DNA of 64,000 nt from Occultella kanbiaonis (GCF_009708215.1 NZ_CP046175.1:4526001-4590000); one strand, 5' to 3'; counted from the stretch's first letter, positions 1 through 8,276 are shown. Translations and numbers: made by a program. The notes: generated from the sequence alone by a model not told the origin.

Positions 1-186
1 CTTGTGCGGCAGTCCCATCGAGATCCCACGGGTCCAGTTTGGACCCGCCTACTTCCATTGACAGCCGCACTGGTTTGCTCATTCTTCGGCGAGCCGCTTC
101 TTAGCCCGATCCCGACGGTCATGCTCGTCGCACTGTTGACAGCTCCATTTGCGAGAACCGCTTCCGGGAGGCCCAGTGACGTATAG
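1..186 (+). CDS. C-terminal end of a membrane protein of the polysaccharide locus (partial)
   Basis: The reading frame is open from the window edge and stops at 184-186, so only the last ~61 residues are present. They contain a hydrophobic stretch (LLPLTAALVCSFFGEPLLS, then IPTVMLVALLTA) that would form two membrane segments, followed by a short polar tail. It lies directly before and overlaps the first glycosyltransferase, so it belongs to the same operon. An O-antigen ligase or polymerase type membrane protein is a reasonable guess from position and hydrophobicity, but the visible piece is too short to identify the family. Confidence 0.55.
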   Translation, partial: LVRQSHRDPTGPVWTRLLPLTAALVCSFFGEPLLSPIPTVMLVALLTAPFARTASGRPSDV

Positions 187-1336
187 AATTCTCCAGATCA
201 GTGGAACTGCGACCGGTGGCGGATGGTTCGTCGACCAAGTCTCGGAGTTGGCGAGAAGGGGCCACCAGGTCGAAACCGTTGTTACCGGCGACGGCCCACT
301 GAAGGATCGCCTCGAGACGCTTGGAGTCAAGGTACATGTGATCCCATTCCGAGGATATCGTCCAGGCGAATTGTGGCGCGTTTGGCGAGCATATCGGCAC
401 TTGGCGAAATTGATCCGTGACGGAGAGTTCGACGTCGTGCACGCTCATCTGTACAAGACAATTATCGTGTGCCGGACGATTCTGCGTGGACGGGCACGCC
501 CTGCGTTGATATCGCAGGTGGCCGGGACGGTCCATCTGCAAAGTCCAGTGCTCTCGGCGATCGATCGTGCCACGATGCGTTGGGATACGACACTCGTGGC
601 ATCGTGTACGGATTTTGCGGAGACTTACCAGAGACTCGGTGCGCGCAATGTCCGTACGAATTTCTACGGATGCCACACGGATGCCTTTACTCCCTCGGAC
701 AGCCCCTCACCCTTTCGTGAAGAGTTCTCCTTGGGCATATCCGACATTGGTGTCGGCATGGTCGCACACATGTATCCAACCACCCTGCGCGCGTTCCAAA
801 CTGTCGGCGTCAAAGGACACGAGACATTCATCGATGCGGCCGCCATCCTCGCAGAACGCTACGACAGCTTGAGATTCTTTGTCGTCGGGGACGAGTTCAG
901 CGGGGACGGCAGTTATCGCCGCACACTGCAGCAACGTGCGGATAAACTCGTGTCGACGGACAGACTTCAATTCTTGGGACATCGGACCGACATGCGAAAC
1001 GTCCTTTCAGGCCTCGACATTCTGAGCAACCCATCCCTCAGCGAGTCCGCTTCGTATACGATGATCGAGGCTGCGCTGATGGAGAAGCCCGTTGTCGCGA
1101 CCCGTGTCGGAGGGCTGAAGGACACTGTGCTGGACGGACGAACCGGTCGACTCGTAGACCCAGCGGACGCCTCCCAGTTGGCCGAGGCCATCGGCATGTT
1201 GATCGAGGACGCTAACCTGCGGCGTGAGTTCGGAAGGACGGGCCGGCGACATGTCCTCGGGCTCTTCGACATTCACGCGACGGTCGACGTTCTTGAGGAG
1301 ATCTATGCGGACACCATCGACGGAGTCCGCCCGTGA
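176..1336 (+). CDS. Glycosyltransferase family 4 protein
   Basis: A 386-residue GT-B glycosyltransferase expected to transfer a sugar from a nucleotide sugar to a growing polysaccharide at the inner face of the membrane. The N-terminus (MTYRILQISGTATGGGWFVD) has the glycine-rich acceptor-side loop, and the C-terminal half has the GT4 E-x7-E donor-binding signature in SESASYTMIEAALMEKP followed by ATRVGGLKDTV. I chose GTG at 176 rather than the upstream TTG at 149 because GGGAGG lies 6 bases before it and it overlaps the preceding stop. Its stop overlaps the next start by four bases, so the genes are translationally coupled. The sugar transferred cannot be read from sequence. GC is lower than in most of the window. 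Confidence 0.85.
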   Translation: MTYRILQISGTATGGGWFVDQVSELARRGHQVETVVTGDGPLKDRLETLGVKVHVIPFRGYRPGELWRVWRAYRHLAKLIRDGEFDVVHAHLYKTIIVCRTILRGRARPALISQVAGTVHLQSPVLSAIDRATMRWDTTLVASCTDFAETYQRLGARNVRTNFYGCHTDAFTPSDSPSPFREEFSLGISDIGVGMVAHMYPTTLRAFQTVGVKGHETFIDAAAILAERYDSLRFFVVGDEFSGDGSYRRTLQQRADKLVSTDRLQFLGHRTDMRNVLSGLDILSNPSLSESASYTMIEAALMEKPVVATRVGGLKDTVLDGRTGRLVDPADASQLAEAIGMLIEDANLRREFGRTGRRHVLGLFDIHATVDVLEEIYADTIDGVRP

Positions 1337-2247
1337 CGAGGCGGTGGCCGCGCCTCTTGCTGAAGGCTGCGAGGGGGACTCGAGGTCGGAGCTATCCACT
1401 CTTTCCCCGCGAGACCTGGACAACGCAATACCCGCTGGACTGGCGCGGCCTGGCGGCACCGACTGATGCCCACGGTGCAGTGATGGTGGGTCAGGACGAC
1501 GGCAAGCCCTGGCTTCATCCTGTTGCGACCAGCTTCGCCCTGCTTGCGCGGCTTCAGGCCAATCCAGAGCCTTCGGACGGCACGATCATCGAGGCATCAG
1601 TCCGCAGTCTCATCGGCGCCCAGCAGTCAGATGGTTCGTGGCGCTACCCGGTCGCCGTGCCGAGGTACGGAGCACGCCCAGGATGGTCCTCCGGTATGGC
1701 CCAGGGACTCGCGATCTCTGCATTGACGCGGTCGCTCGCGGTGGTCGCGGATCCCACGCTCGCCGTCACGATCGAAGCCAGTGTCCGTCGCGCGCACGAT
1801 CACCTGATGCTGCCGACAACCGCGGGCGGTTGCTCGATCCTTGACGCTGCAGGAGCACCGTTCTTCGAGGAGTGCCCGGTCGAGCCGGTTCCCTACATCC
1901 TGAATGGCGCCTGCTTCGCACTGATCGGACTCTGGGACTTCGAGCGGGCCTTCGGAGGAGAGGCTGGCGCCCAAGCGGCGCGCCGGCTGTCTGCCCTACT
2001 GCCCGCATGGGATCTGGGGTACTGGTCACGCTACGACCTCCTATCGGGCGCCCCAAGTTCACCTGATTACCACAGTCTGCATGTTTCATTGCTGCGGATT
2101 CTCGCCGCCCTCTACGCCGAGGACTTCGCCGAGTACGAAGCCCGCTTCAGGCGGTACCGCATGTCACGACCTCGCAGATGGAAGGCGTTGGCCGTGCTCG
2201 CTGTTGAGCGGTTGGTCGTGCCAGTCGAGGTACGGCATGGGACGTGA
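1333..2247 (+). CDS. D-glucuronyl C5-epimerase family protein
   Basis: A 304-residue protein matching the C-terminal catalytic domain of D-glucuronyl C5-epimerases, which convert D-glucuronate to L-iduronate within a finished polysaccharide such as heparosan. Family landmarks appear in order: SGMAQGLAISAL (residues 120-131), FFEECP (178-182), YILNGACFALIGLWDF (188-203), YWSRYDL (230-236) and YHSLHVSLL (246-254). The start is a GTG in a GTGA overlap with the upstream glycosyltransferase. There is no obvious signal peptide, so it would act on the lipid-linked or cytoplasmic polymer, or be exported by a route I cannot see. Glycosyltransferases flank it, and a UDP-glucose dehydrogenase lies ~8 kb downstream. 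Substrate is inferred; a different uronate-containing polymer is possible. Confidence 0.85.
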   Translation: MTRRWPRLLLKAARGTRGRSYPLFPRETWTTQYPLDWRGLAAPTDAHGAVMVGQDDGKPWLHPVATSFALLARLQANPEPSDGTIIEASVRSLIGAQQSDGSWRYPVAVPRYGARPGWSSGMAQGLAISALTRSLAVVADPTLAVTIEASVRRAHDHLMLPTTAGGCSILDAAGAPFFEECPVEPVPYILNGACFALIGLWDFERAFGGEAGAQAARRLSALLPAWDLGYWSRYDLLSGAPSSPDYHSLHVSLLRILAALYAEDFAEYEARFRRYRMSRPRRWKALAVLAVERLVVPVEVRHGT

Positions 2248-3280
2248 CATGCGGACAGTTCGGCTGGTCGCGCCGCGCCGATCACCACATACACACACCT
2301 GGATGGGTGCATTCAGGTCACGCGGTTGGGAGCCTGAGCTCGTCTCGTTGACCACAGACGGCCGTGCCGTGTCTTGGTGGTTGCTTCCTTGGCGCGCACT
2401 CAGCGCCCGATTCAGTCCGAGACCGGCAGTAACCGTGTTCCAGTCCATGGGCGCCCACGGTCTCCTGGGTGCACTCCTACCGCGGTCTCGGCGGAGCGTT
2501 GTCGTGCCTTGGGGTAGCGAGGTTCAGGCGGCTCGACGGTCGCGGTGGCGCTCCTGGATCGGCGGCTTCATTCTCCGGCGGGCCGACGTCGCCCTGGTGA
2601 CGTCGCACGATATGGCGGAGACGCTGCGGACTCTCTGGTCGGCGTCGGCTCCTGAGATCATCGTCATCTCGTGGGGCGTTTCCGAAGCCGCGCTGCGGCG
2701 GCATGACCACGCAGCGGCGCGGCACGCTGTTGAGCTAGCAACGACCGCCGACCACGGAGCGACCGTCGTGCTAGCCCCACGCGGGGTCGGCAGCGTCTAT
2801 CGCCATCACGTTGTCCTCGAGGCATTCCGGCGAGCGCGCCGGACGAGGCGCGATCTCCACCTAATCGTGATCGACACCAGAGGAACGGACGTCACCGACT
2901 ACGAATCGACCGACACCGATGGAGTCACCATCCTCCCCATGCAGCCGCGGTCGGAATTTCACACACTCCTCGCCGGAGTTGACTGCGTCGTCTCGATCCC
3001 CGCCGCCGACCAGCGCTCAACTGCCGTCCTCGAAGCGATCGCCATTGGTGCGCGCGTACTTCTGAGTGACATTGCGGTGTACAGAGAGCTTCTGGTCGAT
3101 GGCGCCGATGTCGACATCCTCGGAGAACCGGTCCTAGAAGCCCTGACCCTTGCCTTTCGCTCACTCAAGCCGATGCCACCCGCTGCACGGGAGGCGAACC
3201 AACTGTGGGCCCGTACCCATGAACGAGAGTCGATCCAGTTCGATCAGATCGTGATGGCGTGCACCAAGGGCGTCCGATGA
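2237..3280 (+). CDS. Glycosyltransferase, GT-B fold
   Basis: A 347-residue protein with the two-domain layout of GT-B glycosyltransferases: an N-terminal Rossmann half (MRTVRLVAPR, then VVPWGSEVQAA near the middle) and a C-terminal half with a donor-site-like stretch (RSTAVLEAIAIGARVLLSD). The second glutamate of the E-x7-E pattern is present; the first is replaced (QRSTAVLE), so it is a divergent member. The ATG at 2237 overlaps the epimerase end by 11 bases and follows CGAGG by six bases; an in-frame ATG at 2249, just past the upstream stop, is an alternative start. It lies between the epimerase and another glycosyltransferase. The sugar transferred is unknown. Confidence 0.75.
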   Translation: MGRDMRTVRLVAPRRSPHTHTWMGAFRSRGWEPELVSLTTDGRAVSWWLLPWRALSARFSPRPAVTVFQSMGAHGLLGALLPRSRRSVVVPWGSEVQAARRSRWRSWIGGFILRRADVALVTSHDMAETLRTLWSASAPEIIVISWGVSEAALRRHDHAAARHAVELATTADHGATVVLAPRGVGSVYRHHVVLEAFRRARRTRRDLHLIVIDTRGTDVTDYESTDTDGVTILPMQPRSEFHTLLAGVDCVVSIPAADQRSTAVLEAIAIGARVLLSDIAVYRELLVDGADVDILGEPVLEALTLAFRSLKPMPPAAREANQLWARTHERESIQFDQIVMACTKGVR

Positions 3281-4494
3281 AGATCGCCCTCGTCAACCAG
3301 TACGTGGTTCCGCCCGGCGCAGGTGGCGGCTCCCGCCACTTGGACCTTGCGCGAGAATGGGCGGCGGCAGGCGACTCGGTAGAAATCGTCGCAGGTTCGT
3401 TCAACCACTTCGCACAGGAGACTCGTCAGCGGCACCGTCGCACATTCTCAGTACGCGATGGCGTTCGCATCCACCCGCTCTGGACACCGGGCTACCGTGG
3501 GAATGGCCCGCGCCGGGTTGTGGACATGGCGTGGTTCGGTGCACGTTCGGCGCTGCGTCGCCGATCCCTGAGCGACGTTGACATCGTGATCGGATCCTCG
3601 CCTCACCCGTTGGCGGCCTGCGCGGCCGCGATCGTCGCGAGGCGCTTGGACGTTCCATTCATCTACGAGGTTCGCGACCTTTGGCCGGAGACTCTGATCG
3701 ACCTCGGATCTTTACAACGCGAAGGGGTCGTCGCCCGCTCGCTCTTCGCGATCGAGGCATGGCTCGTGCGCACGGCCGCAGTCACGGTAGGGGTTCCCCC
3801 TCTCATGCGGTCGTACCTGGACTCGCGGGACCTCCACCCGCGCCGGTACGTGCACATCCCAAACGGTGCCGTGCTATCGGACGAGATCTCCAGCGACCGA
3901 CATCATCGAGCCTCGCGACTGATCGAGGATCTGGTTGCCAGAGGAAGAACGGTCTTCGTCTACGCGGGTTCGCTCGGTCGAGCGAACGGCGTCGAGGCGG
4001 CTCTCGTGGCAGCCACTCGGCTTGAGTCCCACGGCGCCGACCTCGTTGTGCTGGGGGACGGACCGGAACGTCGCGACCTTGAGGAACTCGTGGCGAAGTC
4101 GGGTTCCACGAATGTCCATTTCACCGGCCAAGTGCCCAAGCCGGTCGCCATTGCATGCATGAACGCGGCCAGCGCTTGCATCTTCCACCTTCTCGATGCG
4201 CCGGTCTTCAAGTACGGGCTCAGTCCGAACAAGCTCATCGATTACCTCGCGGCTGGACGCCCGCTGATTTACGCCGGACCCGATGTCGAGAATCCGGGCA
4301 CCCTGTCCGGCGCGTGCGTGGTAGCACGACCGGGCGACGCCGGATCGATCGCCGAGGCGATGCGATCGATCATCTCGATGCCCACCGAGGTCCGCGAGGC
4401 GTTGGGGACCAAGGCCCGCGACCATGCGATTCGGGAGCATTCAATTTCGACTCTGGCGGTTCGATACCGTGCCGTCCTGAAGCAATGTGTATGA
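3277..4494 (+). CDS. WbuB-like glycosyltransferase family 4 protein
   Basis: A 405-residue glycosyltransferase resembling the WbuB/WcaI group that acts in O-antigen and capsule assembly. It begins MKIALVNQYVVPPGAGGGSR, carries the acceptor-side FIYEVRDLWPETLID segment typical of that group, then VFVYAGSLGRANGVEA at the domain junction and the nucleotide-sugar region YGLSPNKLIDYLAAGRPLIY. The ATG lies in an ATGA overlap with the upstream stop, which decides the start. It is the last gene of a four-gene overlapping run; the next gene starts 180 bases later, probably from its own promoter. Sugar specificity cannot be assigned. Confidence 0.85.
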   Translation: MKIALVNQYVVPPGAGGGSRHLDLAREWAAAGDSVEIVAGSFNHFAQETRQRHRRTFSVRDGVRIHPLWTPGYRGNGPRRVVDMAWFGARSALRRRSLSDVDIVIGSSPHPLAACAAAIVARRLDVPFIYEVRDLWPETLIDLGSLQREGVVARSLFAIEAWLVRTAAVTVGVPPLMRSYLDSRDLHPRRYVHIPNGAVLSDEISSDRHHRASRLIEDLVARGRTVFVYAGSLGRANGVEAALVAATRLESHGADLVVLGDGPERRDLEELVAKSGSTNVHFTGQVPKPVAIACMNAASACIFHLLDAPVFKYGLSPNKLIDYLAAGRPLIYAGPDVENPGTLSGACVVARPGDAGSIAEAMRSIISMPTEVREALGTKARDHAIREHSISTLAVRYRAVLKQCV

Positions 4495-4592
4495 AGGGTG
4501 GAGCAGCACCAGTCCATCACCGGGGCCATCTTCCTCGAGGACATCGAACCGTCACGGCACCAGCCTGCACGGTGCGCGCGACCCACACACCG

Positions 4593-4598
4593 TAGTAT
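4593..4598 (+). promoter_or_regulatory. Possible -10 element (TAGTAT) upstream of the BY-kinase gene
   Basis: In the 179-base gap after the last glycosyltransferase the best -10 candidate is TAGTAT, which would give a leader of ~70 bases before the GTG start at 4674. No convincing -35 is seen, so this is tentative. Nothing else was recognised in the gap. Confidence 0.3.
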
Positions 4599-4673
4599 GG
4601 GCGGACGTGTCATCCGGCCGGGGTGATGTCATGGCCGGTTGGCTGGATGCAACCCAGTGGGCTTGGAGAATTC

Positions 4674-6257
4674 GTGGATCTGCGGGACTACCTGACACTG
4701 ATCCGAAAGCGTTGGATAGGTGTCGCGATCGTGACGCTCGCTGTTCTCGCCGTCACGTCGATCGTCACCGTCCTGTCCCCGACGAACTACACCGCTCGGA
4801 CTACCATCTTCTTCGCAGTCCAAGGGGGTGGATCCGTGAGCGACCTGGTGCAGGGCTCCACGTATGCCGAGAAGCAGGTGCAGTCGTATGCCGAGGTGGC
4901 CGTCGCTCCCATCGTCCTCGCCCCGGTGATCGACGAACTCGGGCTGAACACCACTGTCGGCGCGCTCGCCCAGCAGGTCACGGCAACAGTTCCGGCCGGA
5001 ACGGTCATCATCGAGATCTCCGTGGTCGATGAGAACCCCAGTCGAGCCGCCGACATCGCCAACGCCATCGGCTCAGAACTCTCTGTTGCAGTCGCCGCAC
5101 TGTCGCCGAGCGGACCGGATGGCGTCGAATCGGTCCGTGCAACCACGATCTCCTCAGCTACCGTACCTGCCGCCCCAAGTTCACCCAACGTCCCACGGAA
5201 CCTGCTGCTGGGAACGCTTCTTGGTGCCGCTCTCGGAGTCGGGCTCGCGATCCTCCGGGAGGTCATGAACACGAAGGTCCGAACGGAGGAGGATGTGTCG
5301 CGGGTCACAGATGCCTCGATCGTCGCCACGATCGGCTTCGACAGCGACGCATCGGCCCATCCACTCATCGTTCAGGCCGATCCGCACTCGGCCAGGGCGG
5401 AGGCATACCGTCGACTGCGCACGAACCTCCAGTTCCTGGACATCGCAGATCGCTCGCATTCCATTGTCATCACTTCGTCCCTACCGGGCGAGGGCAAGTC
5501 GACCACGTCCATCAACCTCGCCATCGCATTGGCGGAGGCCGGCACACGAGTCCTGTTGGTCGACGCAGACCTTCGGCGACCACAGGTGGCGAAGTACATG
5601 CAACTCGAAGGTCGGGTCGGGCTGACAACAGTCCTCATCGGTCGCGCTCAGCTCGCTGACGTGGTTCAGCCATGGGGCGCGGGGAATTTGCATGTCCTCC
5701 CCTCCGGCCGCGTGCCACCGAACCCCAGCGAACTACTGGGTTCAAGTGCGATGGAAACCCTCATGGAGTCAGCCGCTCAGGATTACGACGTGATTCTTCT
5801 CGATGCGCCACCCCTGCTCCCCGTAACAGACAGTGCAGTTCTTGCTGGCAAAGCGGGTGGAGCGCTCGTCGTGATCGGAAGCGACGAGTTGCACCTGAGC
5901 CAACTCGAAGATTCTCTCGAGTCACTGGAAGCAGTCGACACCCGCCTACTGGGTTTGGTGCTGAACAAGGTGCGCAAAATGCACGCTGGAAACTACGTCG
6001 AATACGACTACAGGTCCACCTATGCGTCACATGCGACACGTGGAACGCGAGCGAAGGGCCATAGGAGGCGAGGCAACCCGCGGCGGGCGCCCGAACTGGA
6101 ATCCTCACCTCGGACCACGCACCCTGTCGACGTCCGGGAACCACAATCCGTCGCCAGTGGCTCACACACCACGGGTATTTCCGGAGCCCAGGCACCACCG
6201 ACGATCCCCCCTCGGCGCGCCGGCACCGACGGTAGACGTGGCACGAGCCAGCGCTAG
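4674..6257 (+). CDS. Polysaccharide co-polymerase / BY-kinase (Wzz domain fused to tyrosine kinase)
   Basis: A 527-residue membrane protein that controls polysaccharide polymerisation and export and autophosphorylates on tyrosine. The N-terminal Wzz part has membrane segments at about residues 15-35 and 176-195. The cytoplasmic kinase follows, with Walker A PGEGKST (271-277), Walker A' LLVDADLRRP (around 296-299) and Walker B VILLDAPP (Asp377). A tyrosine cluster (Tyr441, 444, 446, 450) is the usual autophosphorylation site. The protein then continues for ~77 residues in a basic, Pro/Ser/Thr-rich tail without tyrosine, which is unusual for the family. GTG at 4674 is preferred because GGAGAA precedes it; GTG 4623 is an upstream alternative. 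The cognate phosphatase gene follows after 40 bases. Confidence 0.88.
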   Translation: MDLRDYLTLIRKRWIGVAIVTLAVLAVTSIVTVLSPTNYTARTTIFFAVQGGGSVSDLVQGSTYAEKQVQSYAEVAVAPIVLAPVIDELGLNTTVGALAQQVTATVPAGTVIIEISVVDENPSRAADIANAIGSELSVAVAALSPSGPDGVESVRATTISSATVPAAPSSPNVPRNLLLGTLLGAALGVGLAILREVMNTKVRTEEDVSRVTDASIVATIGFDSDASAHPLIVQADPHSARAEAYRRLRTNLQFLDIADRSHSIVITSSLPGEGKSTTSINLAIALAEAGTRVLLVDADLRRPQVAKYMQLEGRVGLTTVLIGRAQLADVVQPWGAGNLHVLPSGRVPPNPSELLGSSAMETLMESAAQDYDVILLDAPPLLPVTDSAVLAGKAGGALVVIGSDELHLSQLEDSLESLEAVDTRLLGLVLNKVRKMHAGNYVEYDYRSTYASHATRGTRAKGHRRRGNPRRAPELESSPRTTHPVDVREPQSVASGSHTTGISGAQAPPTIPPRRAGTDGRRGTSQR

Positions 6258-6297
6258 CCCAGATGTCGACCGCGGCACTCAACCGAGGCATACCGAA

Positions 6298-6876
6298 ATG
6301 ACGAGTCCCGAGCACTTTCCTTTCGCCGTCCTCGTGATGTGCACCGGCAACATCTGCCGGTCCCCCGCCGTCGAACGGCTCCTCACCGCCAGGCTCGACG
6401 CGAGTGTCTACGTGCGCAGCGCAGGCACTCACGCGATGGTGGGTGAGCCGATATCCGCTCCGATGCGACCACTCATCGGGGCCGCCGGGGCCAACCCCGA
6501 CCATTTCGCAGCGCGGCAGGTGACCGAGACGACCGTCCGGCAGGCGGATCTCGTGCTGACCATGACGCGTGAGCATCGGGGCGCGGCCGTGGACCTGTGG
6601 CCGGGGGCCGTGCGCCGCACCTTCACGCTGCGGGAGTATGCCCGGGCGCTCGGGTTCATCGACCTGAGCGAGGTTCCCGCCGGGTTGAGCCAGGGTCAGC
6701 GCCTGGCGGCGGTGACGCCGATGGCCGCGGTGATGCGGGGCCAGGGCCAGCCTCACGACCCGAAGGACGATGACGTGATCGACCCCTACCGGGAGTCGCC
6801 CGAGGTGTACCGGCAGTCGTTCGAGCAGTTCGAACCCGCGGTCCGGACGATCGTCAGGATCGCCCGCGGCGATTGA
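6298..6876 (+). CDS. Low-molecular-weight protein-tyrosine phosphatase (Wzb-like)
   Basis: A 192-residue cytosolic phosphatase expected to dephosphorylate the tyrosine cluster of the neighbouring BY-kinase and so cycle polysaccharide assembly. The P-loop C-x5-R is CTGNICRS with Cys15 as nucleophile and Arg21. The general-acid Asp is in the DPY motif (VIDPYRES) near the C-terminus. The ATG at 6298 is 40 bases after the kinase stop. It is some 30-40 residues longer than a typical family member, with an insertion around residues 115-150. GC rises to the window average here, so this gene may mark the edge of the lower-GC locus. Confidence 0.9.
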   Translation: MTSPEHFPFAVLVMCTGNICRSPAVERLLTARLDASVYVRSAGTHAMVGEPISAPMRPLIGAAGANPDHFAARQVTETTVRQADLVLTMTREHRGAAVDLWPGAVRRTFTLREYARALGFIDLSEVPAGLSQGQRLAAVTPMAAVMRGQGQPHDPKDDDVIDPYRESPEVYRQSFEQFEPAVRTIVRIARGD

Positions 6877-6882
6877 CGGCGG

Positions 6883-7836
6883 TCACCAAGTGGCGCCGGC
6901 GTCGCTCGAGACCAGCACCTGCTCGCCGGCCCACAGCCAGGCGGCGCCCTCGTTGAGCGCGAGCGCCACCGCGCCCGGCTGGGCGTCCGGCACCGGTGCG
7001 CACCCGGCCGCATCGCTGAGCCCCGCACCGTCACCGGTGACGAACCGGACCGCGACCCCGTCGCACCCGTCCTCCAGCGAGGCGAACAGGTAGCCGGGGT
7101 TGCTGGCGTCACTGCTGACCTGAGGGGCAAGTGCCACTGCCCCGGTCAGGCTGCCCACCGCCGCCCAGGTCGCGCCCGCGTCACCGGTCAGGTGCACGGC
7201 GCCGTCCGTGCACAGCACGGCTGCTTGGGTGTTGGTCAGGCCGGCCACATCCACGACCTGCGTGGCGCACGGCACGGCAGTGCCGCCGGGGCCGTGGACG
7301 GCATTGCGGTCCGCAGGCTCGAGGTACCAGGCGCCGGGGAGTTCGTTGTCCTGGCTCTCCCATTCTGTCCCGGCGGAGCTCGTGATCGTGAAGGACGGTG
7401 CGCAGTCCCCGGAGCCGCCGATCGCGAACGCGGTCGTCTCGTCCAGCGCCTTGAGCCGGACGACGGGAGCAAGGCCCGGATCGGCGCTCGCCCAGGTCTG
7501 GCCACCGTCGCCGCTGAACTCCACCAAGCCCGGCGTCTCACAGTCGCCCACCATGGCCCGCCATCCGATCTCCGCGGAGGCGATCGTGAGGAGCCGGACC
7601 GCCGGGACCGGTTCGACCGGCGCGGCGACGGTCGGCCCCTGCTCGGGCGCAGCAGCTGTCGTCGAGGGAGCCGGCTCCGGCGCGGTGGTGGTCGGCTCGG
7701 GCTCGGTCGGCGGGATGTACGGGTCCGCGGCCGGCGGCGTCTGCGGCCGGAACAGGAACGCGATCAGGATCACGTTCAGGACCACGAGTGCGGCCAGGCC
7801 GAGCGCGGCCAGCCGGTTCTCCTGGAGCCATCGCAT
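6883..7836 (-). CDS. Membrane-anchored Asp-box (sialidase-like beta-propeller) protein
   Basis: A 317-residue protein with an N-terminal membrane anchor (LAALGLAALVVLNVILIAFL, residues ~9-28), a Pro/Thr-rich linker (PPTEPEPTTTAPEPAP), and a domain with three Asp-box motifs S/T-x-D-x-G-x-T-W: SGDGGQTW, TGDAGATW and, at the very end, SSDAGATW. Asp boxes mark beta-propeller blades of sialidase-like and photosystem-stability-type proteins, so this is probably an extracytoplasmic binding or scaffold propeller. No catalytic residues could be recognised. The ATG at 7836 is preferred over upstream in-frame starts because TAGGAT lies 8 bases before it (leaderless type) and it starts just before the anchor. 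The protein ends exactly on the tryptophan of an Asp box, so truncation is possible. Confidence 0.7.
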   Translation of the reverse strand: MRWLQENRLAALGLAALVVLNVILIAFLFRPQTPPAADPYIPPTEPEPTTTAPEPAPSTTAAAPEQGPTVAAPVEPVPAVRLLTIASAEIGWRAMVGDCETPGLVEFSGDGGQTWASADPGLAPVVRLKALDETTAFAIGGSGDCAPSFTITSSAGTEWESQDNELPGAWYLEPADRNAVHGPGGTAVPCATQVVDVAGLTNTQAAVLCTDGAVHLTGDAGATWAAVGSLTGAVALAPQVSSDASNPGYLFASLEDGCDGVAVRFVTGDGAGLSDAAGCAPVPDAQPGAVALALNEGAAWLWAGEQVLVSSDAGATW

Positions 7837-7844
7837 GATTGTGG

Positions 7845-7850
7845 ATCCTA
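7845..7850 (-). promoter_or_regulatory. Leaderless-type -10 element (TAGGAT)
   Basis: On the minus strand CCTAGGAT ends 8 bases before the ATG of the Asp-box gene. The same CCTAGGAT precedes ugd (10630-10635) and the GH15-like gene (57760-57765), which supports it as a real -10 element placing the transcript start at or next to the start codon. Confidence 0.5.
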
Positions 7851-8026
7851 GGTGAGAGCGGCGCGCGTCCGCCCGCGGGGCGAGTTCCATCACCCGCCCG
7901 CATGCGGCTGGCTGCCGGGGTGAGGACGGAACCTCACCCACCCTTCACCCGCCGTATCGCGCGACGCGGGATCGCCTTGGGGAAGTCTGGGACCCGTTCC
8001 CGCACCCGACACCGAGGTCGTCCGTC

Positions 8027-8197
8027 ATGAGCACCAGCGCCAGGATCCGTCACCGCAGGGTCCCGGTCCCCAGCAGCCCACAGCTCGAGCGCGATCGCGC
8101 CGAGGCCGGGCCTGCGGACACCCCGGCGGACCAGCGCCAGCAGGCCGGGCCCGCGACCACGAAGACGGGACCTGCACCGGCGTTGCGACCCCGCTGA
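8027..8197 (+). CDS. Possible small 56-residue Pro/Ala/Arg-rich ORF (doubtful)
   Basis: The 440-base gap between the Asp-box gene and the helicase-associated gene holds one short ORF, starting MSTSARIRHRRVPVP and ending PALRPR, preceded by GAGGTC 8 bases before the ATG. Its composition is what random high-GC sequence gives, and no family is recognised. It is divergent from the Asp-box gene. Apart from the promoter elements at each end and a weak inverted repeat at 7980-8001 (GGGAA and TTCCC arms), I see nothing else in the gap. Confidence 0.2.
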   Translation: MSTSARIRHRRVPVPSSPQLERDRAEAGPADTPADQRQQAGPATTKTGPAPALRPR

Positions 8198-8263
8198 CCC
8201 GTCCGGGATCCCCGAGCGCGGCACTCACAGGCCGACGGGAACCGTCCGCCCAGGGTTGGCCCG

Positions 8264-8269
8264 TAGAAT
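8264..8269 (+). promoter_or_regulatory. Leaderless-type -10 element (TAGAAT)
   Basis: TAGAAT ends 7 bases before the ATG of the helicase-associated gene and there is no Shine-Dalgarno sequence, so transcription probably starts at or beside the A of the ATG. It decides the start at 8277 over the upstream in-frame start. Confidence 0.5.
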
Positions 8270-8276
8270 TGTGCGG

